Part shown: positions 22,992 through 31,889 of the stretch, in pieces
How the letters are laid out: each line of letters starts with the position of its first letter
Position numbering within the stretch: position 1 is the first letter of the stretch
Position numbers and translations under genes: made by a program
The notes under the pieces: model-generated
The model's database searches: none
Seen by the model: the letters and a program-made list of their open reading frames with translations, nothing else
What the model was told of the DNA's origin: nothing
Assembly: GCF_002198115.1 (NCBI RefSeq)
Contig: NZ_NGNR01000002.1
Location: forward strand, 355,558-419,557
Length of the DNA: 64,000 bases
From: Robiginitalea sediminis
Lineage (GTDB): Bacteria; Bacteroidota; Bacteroidia; Flavobacteriales; Flavobacteriaceae
Direction of reading: 5' to 3'

Positions 22992-23639
22992 TTAGTTTCT
23001 GATAATGTAGTAGCCTTCCTCCTCGTATTTCCGCGCATCAAAGGTAAATAAGGAGGCGGAGAGGGGTTGGTTCGTTTTGAAAGAATTAACGGTAATGGTG
23101 GTTTTGGTGCCGTTGCTTCCGGTCTCGATGAGTTTGTGGATGTGCTTGGTTTCCACATCAATACCCAGGAGGATAGAGGCCACTTCGGAGTTGGAATCGA
23201 TGGGGGTGAGTTTTACAAACTGAATCTTACGGCCCATAACGTTCTGCAGGATGTCCCAGCCGTACTGGTGCCCTTCCCGGTAGAAGGTCAGCATTTTCGA
23301 CGGGCTTACCGTACCCGCATCGTCGCTTTTGTCTTCAATAGTTACCTCTTCGTTTTCCGGGACAATGGTGTAGACCTTTTTGCCGTCATAGAGTTGCTGT
23401 GCCCCCAGGTAGTTCAACAGGTATTTATCCCCTTCCAGGGTAAGGTCCCCCCGGTTCTCCTGCCGCACATTGGCCTCGGCGTTGTAGAGTTCGAATTTGA
23501 AATCCACAAAAATGTTGTCATAGCTCTGCACTTTCTGGTAGACCTCATCCAACAGGGCTTTCGCCTTTGCGGCATCCTGGGCGTGGAGGTTCAGAGCGCT
23601 CAGGCCAGCGAAAAGTAAAATCAGTATACTGCGTTTCAT
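22992..23639 (-). CDS. lolA: LolA-like periplasmic lipoprotein carrier
   Basis: A 215-residue exported protein with a signal peptide (1-20, ending LHAQD). The mature chain has the LolA/LolB half-barrel pattern: AKALLDEVYQKVQSYDNIFVDFKFEL at the start, GDLTLEGDKYLLNYLGAQQLYDGKKVYTIVPE in the middle, and regularly spaced beta strands. In Bacteroidota this family ferries lipoproteins through the periplasm. It lies 2 bases downstream of ftsK and 5 bases upstream of lptF, a gene order typical of Flavobacteriia. Confidence 0.88.
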   Translation of the reverse strand: MKRSILILLFAGLSALNLHAQDAAKAKALLDEVYQKVQSYDNIFVDFKFELYNAEANVRQENRGDLTLEGDKYLLNYLGAQQLYDGKKVYTIVPENEEVTIEDKSDDAGTVSPSKMLTFYREGHQYGWDILQNVMGRKIQFVKLTPIDSNSEVASILLGIDVETKHIHKLIETGSNGTKTTITVNSFKTNQPLSASLFTFDARKYEEEGYYIIRN

Positions 23640-23641
23640 GT

Positions 23642-26008
23642 TCAGGAATTGGTTTCGTTTTGAAAAAATTGCTCCAGGGCGTTCAGGTCGGGAATGAGGA
23701 CCTGACGGGCTTTGCTGCCCTCAAAAGGCCCCACAATACCTGCGGCCTCCAGTTGGTCCACGATCCGTCCGGCCCGGTTGTACCCCAGTTTTAACTTCCG
23801 TTGGATCAGGGAAGCCGATCCTTGCTGGGCCGTTACGATTACCTCTGCGGCCTCCCGGAACATGGCATCCCGTTCCTCAATGCTGTAATCAACTCCCGTG
23901 CCAGAATCTTCCCCGATGTATTCGGGGAGCAGGTGGGCATCCGGGTACGCCCTCTGGGAGCCTATGAATTCCGTTATTTTGGCGATTTCCGGGGTGTCCA
24001 CAAAAGCGCATTGGATCCTTATGGTGTCATTTCCCTGGGTAAAAAGCATATCCCCCCGCCCGATAAGCTGGTCTGCCCCCTGGCTGTCCAGGATGGTGCG
24101 GGAATCGATCTTGGAGGTAACCCGGAAAGCAATCCGCGCCGGGAAGTTGGCCTTGATAAGGCCCGTGATCACGTTCACCGATGGGCGCTGGGTGGCAATG
24201 ATCAGGTGGATGCCAATGGCACGGGCCAACTGGGCCAGGCGGGAAATGGGCGTCTCCACCTCCTTGCCGGCCGACATGATCAGGTCGGCAAACTCATCGA
24301 TCACCAGGACGATATAAGGCAGGTAGCGGTGCCCGTCATTGGGGTTGAGCTTGCGCGCCTTGAATTTTACGTTGTATTCCTTGATGTTCCGCACCATGGC
24401 GGTTTTGAGCAGCTCATAGCGGTTGTCCATCTCAATACAGAGGGAATTCAGGGTGTTGATCACCTTGGTATTGTCTGTAATGATGGCTTCCTCGGAATCC
24501 GGGAGTTTGGCCAGGTAATGGCGCTCAATCTTGTTAAAGAGGGTGAGTTCCACCTTTTTGGGATCCACCAGGACGAACTTTACCTCGGCCGGGTGTTTCT
24601 TGTAGAGCAGGGAGGTGAGGATGGCATTGAGTCCGACCGACTTCCCCTGACCCGTAGCCCCTGCCATAAGCAGGTGGGGCATTTTGGCCAGATCCACCAC
24701 AAAGGTTTCGTTACTGATGGTCTTTCCCAGGGCAATGGGGAGCTGCATCTCGGCATTCTGAAACTTCTTGGACGCGATAACCGAACGCATGGATACCACG
24801 GTGGGCTTTTTGTTGGGCACTTCGATCCCTATGGTCCCTTTCCCGGGGATGGGCGCAATAATCCGGATCCCGAGCGCAGCCAGGGAAAGTGCAATATCGT
24901 CCTCGAGATTCTTGATTTTGGAAATGCGTATCCCGGCGTCCGGGACAATTTCATACAGGGTAACCGTAGGCCCTATGGTAGCCTTGATCTGCGCGATCCC
25001 GATCTTGTAGTTGCGGAGGGTCTCCACGATCTTGTTCTTGTTCTCCTCCAGTTCCTCCTGGTTGATGGTTATCCCGCCGGCGGCCCCGTGGGTGTCCAGC
25101 AGGTCCAGGTGGGGAAAGCGGTATTTGGAGAGCTCCAGGGTAGGGTCAAATTCGCCGAAATCGGACACCAGCTTGGCAGCCAGCACGTCCGATTCCTCGG
25201 CTTCCTCCTGTTGCTGGGTCACCTCAATTTCCAGCTCCTGACCCGGATCCGCCTCCGGGGTGGTCGCAGGTTCTTTTTGAATTGGGGGGATGTCGGTTTT
25301 GTGCGTGTACGGGTCGGGTTTAACGACCGCTTCTTCCTCGTCGCCGAGGAGGGACACGGCAGGGGAGGGGCTTTCGTCCTCCTCTTCTGTTTGTAGCGTA
25401 GCCTCCGATGAAGCGGGCTTCAAACCCGAGCGCACCCGGTTAAAGGCATGGGCTACGTCCTGGGGGTGAAAATCGAACAGGCGCACCAGGATCACTACCA
25501 GCCCGAAAAGCAGCAGGAGGAACACCCCGATCCTGCCGATATAATCCTGCATAAAATCGTTCATTTCAAAGCCGATCTGCCCGCCCAGTAAGGGTTGGGA
25601 GGGGGCGAAAAACCCGAGTGCAAAAGAAAACCAGATCAGCAGGACCAGCCCCCATACCCAGCGGGAGGCCAGGCCCTTCGCGGGAATGCTCAGAAACAGG
25701 TAAAGCCCGGAAAGGCACATGAGTACCGGGACCAGGAAACTCGCCAGGCCAAACCCTTTATACATAAAAAAGTGGCTCACCGAGGCACCGAACTTACTCA
25801 GCAGGTTCTTGGCTTCGGCATTCCGGTCTGCAAAGGCGCTAAGGGCACTCTGGTCTGCCTGCCAATTGAAATAGAAGGAGATAAAACTGAAAAATAGCCC
25901 GATGCTCAGCAAAATGAGCAGGCTTCCGAAAATCACCTTGTTCTGCCGGGAAAGCCCCCGGAACCTGCGCTTGGCTTTGGATGTTGCTTTTTTCTTGGTA
26001 CGGGCCAT
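23642..26008 (-). CDS. ftsK: FtsK/SpoIIIE DNA translocase
   Basis: A 788-residue protein. Four N-terminal helices (about 28-50, 80-105, 115-130, 155-175) anchor it at the septum, followed by an acidic linker (about 190-290). The motor has an alpha/beta core with Walker A GATGQGKSVGLNAIL, Walker B YIVLVIDEFADLIM and the IIATQRPSVNVITG segment. The C-terminal gamma winged helix (SASLIQRKLKLGYNRAGRIV) would read KOPS-type polar DNA motifs and activate XerCD. Its role is to pump chromosome ends through the closing septum. Length and domain order are complete. The gene begins the lolA-lptF-ribBA run; dgkA lies 51 bases upstream on the same strand. Confidence 0.97.
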   Translation of the reverse strand: MARTKKKATSKAKRRFRGLSRQNKVIFGSLLILLSIGLFFSFISFYFNWQADQSALSAFADRNAEAKNLLSKFGASVSHFFMYKGFGLASFLVPVLMCLSGLYLFLSIPAKGLASRWVWGLVLLIWFSFALGFFAPSQPLLGGQIGFEMNDFMQDYIGRIGVFLLLLFGLVVILVRLFDFHPQDVAHAFNRVRSGLKPASSEATLQTEEEDESPSPAVSLLGDEEEAVVKPDPYTHKTDIPPIQKEPATTPEADPGQELEIEVTQQQEEAEESDVLAAKLVSDFGEFDPTLELSKYRFPHLDLLDTHGAAGGITINQEELEENKNKIVETLRNYKIGIAQIKATIGPTVTLYEIVPDAGIRISKIKNLEDDIALSLAALGIRIIAPIPGKGTIGIEVPNKKPTVVSMRSVIASKKFQNAEMQLPIALGKTISNETFVVDLAKMPHLLMAGATGQGKSVGLNAILTSLLYKKHPAEVKFVLVDPKKVELTLFNKIERHYLAKLPDSEEAIITDNTKVINTLNSLCIEMDNRYELLKTAMVRNIKEYNVKFKARKLNPNDGHRYLPYIVLVIDEFADLIMSAGKEVETPISRLAQLARAIGIHLIIATQRPSVNVITGLIKANFPARIAFRVTSKIDSRTILDSQGADQLIGRGDMLFTQGNDTIRIQCAFVDTPEIAKITEFIGSQRAYPDAHLLPEYIGEDSGTGVDYSIEERDAMFREAAEVIVTAQQGSASLIQRKLKLGYNRAGRIVDQLEAAGIVGPFEGSKARQVLIPDLNALEQFFQNETNS

Positions 26009-26059
26009 AGGTTGAATACTTGGCGCGGCTAAATTACAAATTACCGCGGAGGCAGGGGG

Positions 26060-26425
26060 CTAAAATATCCGGGGCAGGTAAATGATCAGGCCCACTATGC
26101 TGGCCAGGACTGAGGTAATCATAACGGCACCTGCGGAGATATCCTTGATCTGGCCAATACGGGGGTCCCGGTTGGGCTGTACGTAATCCGAGAGTTTTTC
26201 AATAGCCGTGTTGACCCCTTCTACCCCCATCACCAAGCCAATGGCCAGGAGCTGTGCCATCCATTCCAACGAAGAGATGCCGAAATAAAACCCGGCTGCC
26301 GTAACCACCAACGCAATCACAAACTGAATCTTGATGCTCGCTTCGGTACGCAGCAGGAGCCAGGCGCCCCTAAGGGCATAGCCTACGCTTTTTACCCGGT
26401 TTTCCAGGAAGGGTTCCTCAGGCAT
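26060..26425 (-). CDS. dgkA: Diacylglycerol kinase (DgkA type)
   Basis: A 121-residue inner membrane protein with three helices. The family signature MGVEGVNTAIEKLSDYV occupies the second helix and its cytoplasmic end, containing the catalytic Glu and Asn-Thr-Ala-Ile-Glu. IKDISAGAVMITSVLASIVG is the conserved third helix with its Lys-Asp-x-Ala-Ala-like start. It phosphorylates diacylglycerol or undecaprenol for lipid recycling; in many Gram-positive and Bacteroidota members undecaprenol is the likely substrate. Its start overlaps the end of tpx by 8 bases. Confidence 0.93.
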   Translation of the reverse strand: MPEEPFLENRVKSVGYALRGAWLLLRTEASIKIQFVIALVVTAAGFYFGISSLEWMAQLLAIGLVMGVEGVNTAIEKLSDYVQPNRDPRIGQIKDISAGAVMITSVLASIVGLIIYLPRIF

Positions 26426-26924
26426 CCATCAATGCTTCTAGGGCTGCCTTGTAATTGGGTTCTTCCCCGGTTTCAGGGACCTGTTCGGTATAGACCACCT
26501 TTCCGCTGGTATCCAGCACCACCACGGAGCGGCTGAGCAACGCTTCGAACGCGCCATCTGTCATGGCTACCTGGTAGGCTTTGCCAAAACTACCATCGCG
26601 AAAATCCGAGAGCATGACCACGTTCTCGATTCCTTCCGCGGCACAAAACTGGTCCTGGGCAAAGGGCAGGTCTTTGGAGATGCAGAGCACAACGGTATTT
26701 TCCAACTCTGCTGCCTCCTGGTTGAATTGCCTGACCGAAGCGGCACAAACCCCGGTATTGACGCTCGGGAAAATATTCATAAGGACTTTTTTGCCCTTGA
26801 AATCGCTGATTTTAGCCCGTGAGAGGTCGGACCGTACCAGTTCCACATCCGGGGCCTGGGTTCCTGCAGCCGGGAGGTCTCCCAGGGTATGGACGGGCTT
26901 GCCGCCTAAAGTGATTGAAGCCAT
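26418..26924 (-). CDS. tpx: Thiol peroxidase Tpx
   Basis: A 168-residue atypical 2-Cys peroxiredoxin. The peroxidatic Cys is in FPSVNTGVCAASVRQFNQEA with the family's P-S-x-x-T-x-x-C, and the resolving Cys is in FCAAEGIENVVMLSDFRD about 34 residues later. Both Cys are present, so the intramolecular disulfide mechanism should work with thioredoxin. It removes hydrogen and alkyl peroxides in the cytoplasm or periplasm; no signal peptide is seen, so cytoplasmic. It overlaps dgkA by 8 bases, forming a small operon upstream of ftsK. Confidence 0.95.
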   Translation of the reverse strand: MASITLGGKPVHTLGDLPAAGTQAPDVELVRSDLSRAKISDFKGKKVLMNIFPSVNTGVCAASVRQFNQEAAELENTVVLCISKDLPFAQDQFCAAEGIENVVMLSDFRDGSFGKAYQVAMTDGAFEALLSRSVVVLDTSGKVVYTEQVPETGEEPNYKAALEALMDA

Positions 26925-26997
26925 AGTGTAAAATTTTAGGTGAAATTACGAAAATACCCTCTTTGGAAAAAGCGTAAAAGCAGCAATATCCCAGGGA

Positions 26998-28479
26998 TTA
27001 TTTTCCGGTGGTGAGCTGGGCTATTTTTATGCCCAAAGCAGCGAATACCAGGGTGGTAATCGGGCTCAGCCAGTTAAAAATGGCGTAAAAGAAATACTCG
27101 GCTACCGATACTCCCAGGACCCCGCTGTGATAGGCCCCGCAGGTGTTCCAGGGGATGAGCACAGAGGTGACTGTCCCGGAATCCTCCAGGGTACGGCTCA
27201 GGTTTTCGGGGGCCAGACCGCGGTCCTGGTAGGCTTGGGCAAACATCTTACCCGGGACCACAATGGCCAGATACTGGTCCGAAGCGGTTATATTAAGCGC
27301 CAGGCAACTGCCCACCGTACTGGCGAATAGGCTGAAGGTGGACTTGGCCAGCCCCAGCAGTCCCTTGGTAATGCGGGAGAGCGCCCCGATACCATCCATA
27401 ATGCCGCCAAAAACCATGGCGCATACGATAAGCCAGATTGTGGGGAGCATGCCTTCCATGCCTTTGGCGGAAAACAAATCGTTCAAGGCCGGGTTATCTG
27501 TAGCTATGGAGGTGCTCACGGTTATGGCATTGAGAATCCCTTTGTACCCGGACTCAAAATCCAGGGAAGTGGCTCCGGTTAGGCCGGCAACCACCCCGGG
27601 CTGGAAAATCAGGGCGAACACCCCCCCGAGAAGGGTCCCTACCAACAGGGCCACAAGGGGTGGGGTTTTGCGGACGATCATGAAAATAACGGCCAGGGGA
27701 ACCAGAAAAAGCCAGCCATTGATGTCGAAAACACCCGCAATGGCTTGCTGGATGGCTGCTGTGTCCGCCTCTCCGCTGGTGTCCAGGGTAAAGCCTATAA
27801 TAATAAAAACCAGGAGGGTTACCAGGATGGTGGGGGTGGTGGTCAGGGCCATATACCGGATATGCGAAAAAAGCTCGCCCCCGGCCATGGCAGGGGCCAG
27901 GTTGGTGGTGTCGCTTAAGGGAGACATCTTGTCCCCGAAATACGCCCCGGAAAGCACCGCGCCGGCCGTCATGCCCAGGGAGATATCCAGGGCATCCCCA
28001 ATCCCTATTAGGGCAATGCCAACAGTGGCGGCGGTAGTCCAGCTGCTCCCGGTAGCCACCGAAATTATGGCGCTGATAATGACACAGGCCGCCAGGAAGA
28101 TGGTGGGGCTCAGGATTTGCAGTCCGTAATAGATCATGGCCGGAATAATCCCGCTCACCAACCAGGTTCCGGCCAGGGCGCCTACCATTAAAAGAATGAG
28201 CAGGGCCCCGGTGGTCGATTTGATATTTTCAGCCACTTCGGAGAGCATACGCTTAAAGCTCACCTTGTTGAAAAACCCAACAACAGCGGCTACGGCGCCG
28301 CCCATCAGGAGGATAAACTGGTTGGATCCGGAAATGGCATCGTCCCCGAAGACATAGACGTTGTAAGCGAGCATCCCGATCAGGGCAAAAACCGGGAGTA
28401 AGGCCTCCCACAGGGCTAGTTCCTGGTTGTCTACAATATGCTCGTTCTGTCGGTACTTATTCGGTTTGGTTTTGGCCAT
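26998..28479 (-). CDS. nhaC: NhaC family Na+/H+ antiporter
   Basis: A 493-residue transporter with about twelve helices. Family landmarks include the conserved TGSSWTTAATVGIALIGIG segment and GAVLSGAYFGDKMSPLSDTT, containing the G-D-K-x-S-P-x-S-D motif. A C-terminal PWNTCGAYHSGVLGVSVAEY follows the usual pattern of the NhaC/arginine-ornithine antiporter group. It would extrude sodium or exchange another solute with protons at the inner membrane, which suits a marine cell. The gene is alone; a perfect hairpin at 28520-28543 lies upstream, between it and the PLP lyase gene on the same strand. Confidence 0.88.
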   Translation of the reverse strand: MAKTKPNKYRQNEHIVDNQELALWEALLPVFALIGMLAYNVYVFGDDAISGSNQFILLMGGAVAAVVGFFNKVSFKRMLSEVAENIKSTTGALLILLMVGALAGTWLVSGIIPAMIYYGLQILSPTIFLAACVIISAIISVATGSSWTTAATVGIALIGIGDALDISLGMTAGAVLSGAYFGDKMSPLSDTTNLAPAMAGGELFSHIRYMALTTTPTILVTLLVFIIIGFTLDTSGEADTAAIQQAIAGVFDINGWLFLVPLAVIFMIVRKTPPLVALLVGTLLGGVFALIFQPGVVAGLTGATSLDFESGYKGILNAITVSTSIATDNPALNDLFSAKGMEGMLPTIWLIVCAMVFGGIMDGIGALSRITKGLLGLAKSTFSLFASTVGSCLALNITASDQYLAIVVPGKMFAQAYQDRGLAPENLSRTLEDSGTVTSVLIPWNTCGAYHSGVLGVSVAEYFFYAIFNWLSPITTLVFAALGIKIAQLTTGK

Positions 28480-28519
28480 GGGTTTGTTTTGGTGGCCCTA
28501 ATAATACGACATTGTACCC

Positions 28520-28543
28520 GCACCTGCAACCGGGAGCAGGTGC
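28520..28543. repeat. Perfect 8-bp hairpin between PLP lyase and nhaC
   Basis: GCACCTGC (28520-28527) pairs perfectly with GCAGGTGC (28536-28543) with an 8-base loop. It lies just after the stop of the PLP lyase and 41 bases before the nhaC start, in minus-strand reading order. No T-run follows in either direction, so it may be a processing or regulatory hairpin rather than a terminator. Confidence 0.4.
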
Positions 28544-28556
28544 TGCCTGCCTTAGT

Positions 28557-29771
28557 TCAGGCGTGCTGTACCGGCAGGATCTCCAGGGTTTCCATGCACC
28601 TCCGCATTTTCTGATAAGTCCTATCGATGTCGTTGTCCAACCCTATGGAGAAGCGGATAAGCCCATCGCTCAGGCCCATTTGCTTTTGCTCCTCTTCCGG
28701 TATTTCCGAAGAGGTGGAGGTGCCGGGGGCGCTGAATAGCGTTTTGTAAAACCCAAGGCTCACGGCCAGGTAACCGAGGTTTTCACGTTGCATAAGCTCC
28801 ATAAGGCTGTTGGCCCGCTCCAGGTTGCCGGCGTCCAGGGTCAGGATGCCGCCAAACCCGTATTCCGGTACCATAAGCGCTTTCATTCGCTCGTGGCCCG
28901 GGTGGGAGGGAAGCCCCGGATACACGACCCGAAGGCCGTCTTTTTCGAACTGCCGTGCCAGAAAAAGGGCATTTTCGCTGTGTTTCTTCATGCGCAGGTG
29001 GAGGGTGCGCATATTCTTCAGGATGGATGCGGCCCGCAGGCTGTCCAGGGTACTGCCCAGAAGCATCCCGGCCCCGTCATTGACGTCTTTTAAGGCCAGG
29101 CAGAATTCCTTGGTGCCGCAAACGGCCCCGGCCACGGTGTCGCTGGTCCCGTTGATGAATTTGGTGAGGCTATGGATGACGATATGCGCCCCAAGGCGAG
29201 CCGGGGCAAGGGACAGCGGGCTGAAGGTATTGTCTACCACCAGGGGCATCCCGTGGGCTTCTGCGAGTTGGGCCAGGTTGGGGATGTCCGCAACTTCCAG
29301 CAGGGGATTGCTAACGGATTCACAGTAAATCATCCGGGTGTTCTCCCGGATGGCTCCTTGAACAGCTTCCGGGTTGGTGATATCCACGAAGCTGACCTCT
29401 ATATTGAAACGCTTCAGGAAATTCTTCATAAAGGCGTAGGTGCCCCCGTAAATCGTACGGCTGCTGACCAGGTGGTCGCCACTGCTGCAGAGCTGCAGGA
29501 TTACAGCGGTGATGGCCCCCATACCGCTGGCTGTTACGTTGGCGGTTTCCGTGCCTTCCAGGGCTGCCAGGGCTTCCCCCAGGTAGAGGTTGGAAGGGGA
29601 GGAGTGCCGGCTGTACAGATAGCACCCCTCGGTATTCCCTTCGAAGGTATCGAACATAGTCTTGGCAGAAAGGAAGGTGTAGGTGGAGGAGTCGGAAATG
29701 GAAGGGTTTACTCCTCCGAATTCCCCAAAATATTGCAGGTCCAGCAGGGCATCGCTCGCTTTGTAATCCAT
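28557..29771 (-). CDS. Cys/Met metabolism PLP enzyme (methionine gamma-lyase/cystathionine lyase type)
   Basis: A 404-residue trans-sulfuration family enzyme. YSRHSSPSNLYLGEALAALE (substrate/PLP phosphate site of the partner subunit), TASGMGAITAVI, PLVVDNTFSPL (Asp binding the pyridine ring) and IHSLTKFINGTSDTVAGAV (the Schiff-base Lys) are all present. The C-terminus RFSIGLDNDIDR carries the substrate carboxylate Arg. It splits or builds sulfur amino acids; lyase or synthase cannot be decided by eye. It is divergent from an Lrp/AsnC regulator with 152 A+T-rich bases between, the classic arrangement for control of an amino-acid catabolic enzyme such as methionine gamma-lyase. Confidence 0.85.
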   Translation of the reverse strand: MDYKASDALLDLQYFGEFGGVNPSISDSSTYTFLSAKTMFDTFEGNTEGCYLYSRHSSPSNLYLGEALAALEGTETANVTASGMGAITAVILQLCSSGDHLVSSRTIYGGTYAFMKNFLKRFNIEVSFVDITNPEAVQGAIRENTRMIYCESVSNPLLEVADIPNLAQLAEAHGMPLVVDNTFSPLSLAPARLGAHIVIHSLTKFINGTSDTVAGAVCGTKEFCLALKDVNDGAGMLLGSTLDSLRAASILKNMRTLHLRMKKHSENALFLARQFEKDGLRVVYPGLPSHPGHERMKALMVPEYGFGGILTLDAGNLERANSLMELMQRENLGYLAVSLGFYKTLFSAPGTSTSSEIPEEEQKQMGLSDGLIRFSIGLDNDIDRTYQKMRRCMETLEILPVQHA

Positions 29772-29923
29772 TGCGTTTTGTTTTATTCGAAAATACGGCT
29801 ATATGGTATAAAAATCAATCAAATAAGATAAAGATAGAAAATATCACTATTATTTATTTTAAATATAGAGAAAATGACTATTTTTGAGTTTATTTGCCTG
29901 TATACACCGATAAATCTTCAGCC
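29772..29923. promoter_or_regulatory. A+T-rich divergent promoter of PLP lyase and lrp-like gene
   Basis: This is the most A+T-rich stretch of the neighbourhood, with repeated TATTTAT-like words typical of Lrp-type binding regions. TATTTTTG at 29879-29886 fits the TAnnTTTG -7 box for the regulator, giving a leader of about 30 bases. No -33 TTG is clear. Confidence 0.5.
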
Positions 29924-30382
29924 ATGCAACTGGACCCTATCGACAAAGCCCTGCTGCGGGAGTTGCAGCGCGACACCAGACAAACCACCAAGGCGCTGTC
30001 CGTAAAGATTGGGCTTTCGCCCACAGCCGTTTACGAACGCATCAGGAAGCTGGAGCAATCCGGGGTCATCGCCCGCCATGTAGCCCTTCTGGACCCCGTG
30101 AAGGTAGAGCGGGGGCTCAAGGTATTTTGCCAGATTCGCCTGGACCAGCATATTCGGGAACAGGTGCAGGCCTTTGAGCGGGAGGTAGCCGGCCTGGAGG
30201 AGGTCGTGAGCTGCTACCATATTGGCGGGGCCTATGACTATATCCTGGAGATTTGCGTGGCGGATATGGATGCGTACCGGGAGTTTATGGTGGGGAAACT
30301 AACCGCCATCAAGCATATTGGGAGCACCCAGAGCTCCTTTGTGATAAGCCAGGTGAAACAGACCACGGAATTGCCGCTTTAA
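29924..30382 (+). CDS. Lrp/AsnC family transcriptional regulator
   Basis: A 152-residue regulator; the ATG at 29924 gives the standard N-terminus MQLDPIDKALLREL. Residues 5-60 form the winged helix-turn-helix (LSVKIGLSPTAVYERIRKLE), and residues 65-150 the RAM ligand-binding/dimer domain (VSCYHIGGAYDYILEICVAD, with the G-x-Y-D-Y pattern). It probably controls the divergent PLP lyase in response to an amino acid such as methionine, leucine or cysteine. The close coupling supports this, but the effector is inferred. Confidence 0.93.
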   Translation: MQLDPIDKALLRELQRDTRQTTKALSVKIGLSPTAVYERIRKLEQSGVIARHVALLDPVKVERGLKVFCQIRLDQHIREQVQAFEREVAGLEEVVSCYHIGGAYDYILEICVADMDAYREFMVGKLTAIKHIGSTQSSFVISQVKQTTELPL

Positions 30383-30418
30383 GCCGGCCTCTCCGTGCGG
30401 CGGAAGGAAAAACATTCG

Positions 30419-30426
30419 TATTTTTG
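30419..30426 (+). promoter_or_regulatory. TAnnTTTG -7 box upstream of lpdA
   Basis: TATTTTTG lies 50 bases upstream of the lpdA start codon and is the only match to the Bacteroidota -7 consensus in the gap. The -33 element is not evident. Confidence 0.4.
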
Positions 30427-30476
30427 ACCCTGCTTAGAAATCAGAATCAAGAACCCTTAAAGGAAACCTGTTCCAG

Positions 30477-31877
30477 ATGAAATCCTACGATGTTGCCGTA
30501 ATCGGTTCCGGACCCGGGGGCTATGTAGCCGCCATCCGTTGCGCCCAATTGGGAATGAAAACCGCCCTAATCGAAAAATACGATACCCTGGGGGGTACCT
30601 GCCTGAATGTGGGCTGCATCCCATCCAAGGCGCTTCTGGATTCCAGCCACCACTACCACGATGCGGTAAACCATTTCAAGGAACATGGGATTGACATCCC
30701 GGGCGATGTGAAGGTGAACCTGAAGCAGATGATTGCCCGGAAAGCTTCGGTGGTGGAGCAAACCACCAAGGGCATCGACTTTCTGATGGACAAGAACAAG
30801 GTAGATGTCTACCACGGGCTGGGACGGTTTAAGGACGCCACCCATATCGTGGTGGAAGGCAAGGATAAGACGGAGATCGAGACCCGGTATGCCATCATCG
30901 CAACGGGGTCCAAACCGGCCTCCCTGCCTTTTATCCAGATCGACAAGAAACGCGTGATCACCTCCACGGAGGCCCTGGAGCTGACTGAGGTCCCCAAACA
31001 CCTCGTCGTAATCGGGGGTGGGGTCATAGGCCTGGAGCTGGGGCAGGTGTACAGCCGCCTGGGCGCATCGGTGAGCGTTGTGGAGTATATGGACCGGATC
31101 ATCCCGGGGATGGACAAGGCGCTTTCCCGCGAACTCACCAAGGTGCTCAAGAAGCAGGGGATGAAGTTTTACCTCTCCCACAAAGTGACTGCCGTGGAAG
31201 CCAAAGGCAAAACTGTTACCGTGAAAGCCGACGACAAGAAAGGGGAGGAAGTAGTCCTCGAAGGCGACTACTGCCTGGTTTCCGTTGGCCGTAAACCCTA
31301 TACCGAAGGCCTGAATACAGCAGCTGCCGGGGTGGAGCTGGACGAGCGGGGGCGCGTAAAGGTGAATGACCACCTGCAAACCACCGCATCCAACATCTAC
31401 GCTATTGGCGATGTGGTCCGCGGGGCCATGCTGGCCCACAAGGCCGAGGAGGAAGGGGTTATGGTTGCCGAAATCCTGGCCGGGCAAAAGCCCCATATAG
31501 ACTACAACCTCATCCCCGGGGTGGTATACACCTGGCCCGAGGTTGCCGCGGTCGGGAAAACAGAAGAAGAACTACAGGAGGCCGGTATCGAATATAAATC
31601 CGGTCAGTTCCCCATGCGCGCCCTGGGGCGTTCCCGCGCCAGTATGGATACCGATGGGTTTGTGAAAATCCTGGCCGACAAGAAAACCGACGAGGTGCTT
31701 GGAGTGCACATGGTGGGGGCCCGGGTGGCCGACCTTATTGCCGAGGCTGTTACCGCTATGGAGTACCGGGCTTCTGCGGAGGATATCGCCCGGATGAGCC
31801 ACGCACACCCGACCTACGCAGAAGCGGTTAAGGAGGCAGCGCTTGCTGCAACCGACAACCGGGCGCTGCACAGTTGA
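30477..31877 (+). CDS. lpdA: Dihydrolipoyl dehydrogenase
   Basis: A 466-residue flavoprotein disulfide reductase. GSGPGGYVAAIRCAQLG binds FAD, Cys42 and Cys47 in GGTCLNVGCIPSK form the redox disulfide, and IGGGVIGLELGQVYSRLGAS binds NAD. The C-terminal HAHPTYAEAVKEAA carries the active-site His-Glu pair. It reoxidises dihydrolipoamide of 2-oxoacid dehydrogenase complexes or the glycine cleavage system. No E1 or E2 gene is nearby, which is common for the shared E3 subunit. Ends 12 bases before the convergent membrane gene. Confidence 0.96.
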   Translation: MKSYDVAVIGSGPGGYVAAIRCAQLGMKTALIEKYDTLGGTCLNVGCIPSKALLDSSHHYHDAVNHFKEHGIDIPGDVKVNLKQMIARKASVVEQTTKGIDFLMDKNKVDVYHGLGRFKDATHIVVEGKDKTEIETRYAIIATGSKPASLPFIQIDKKRVITSTEALELTEVPKHLVVIGGGVIGLELGQVYSRLGASVSVVEYMDRIIPGMDKALSRELTKVLKKQGMKFYLSHKVTAVEAKGKTVTVKADDKKGEEVVLEGDYCLVSVGRKPYTEGLNTAAAGVELDERGRVKVNDHLQTTASNIYAIGDVVRGAMLAHKAEEEGVMVAEILAGQKPHIDYNLIPGVVYTWPEVAAVGKTEEELQEAGIEYKSGQFPMRALGRSRASMDTDGFVKILADKKTDEVLGVHMVGARVADLIAEAVTAMEYRASAEDIARMSHAHPTYAEAVKEAALAATDNRALHS

Positions 31878-31889
31878 GACGGTAAACGG

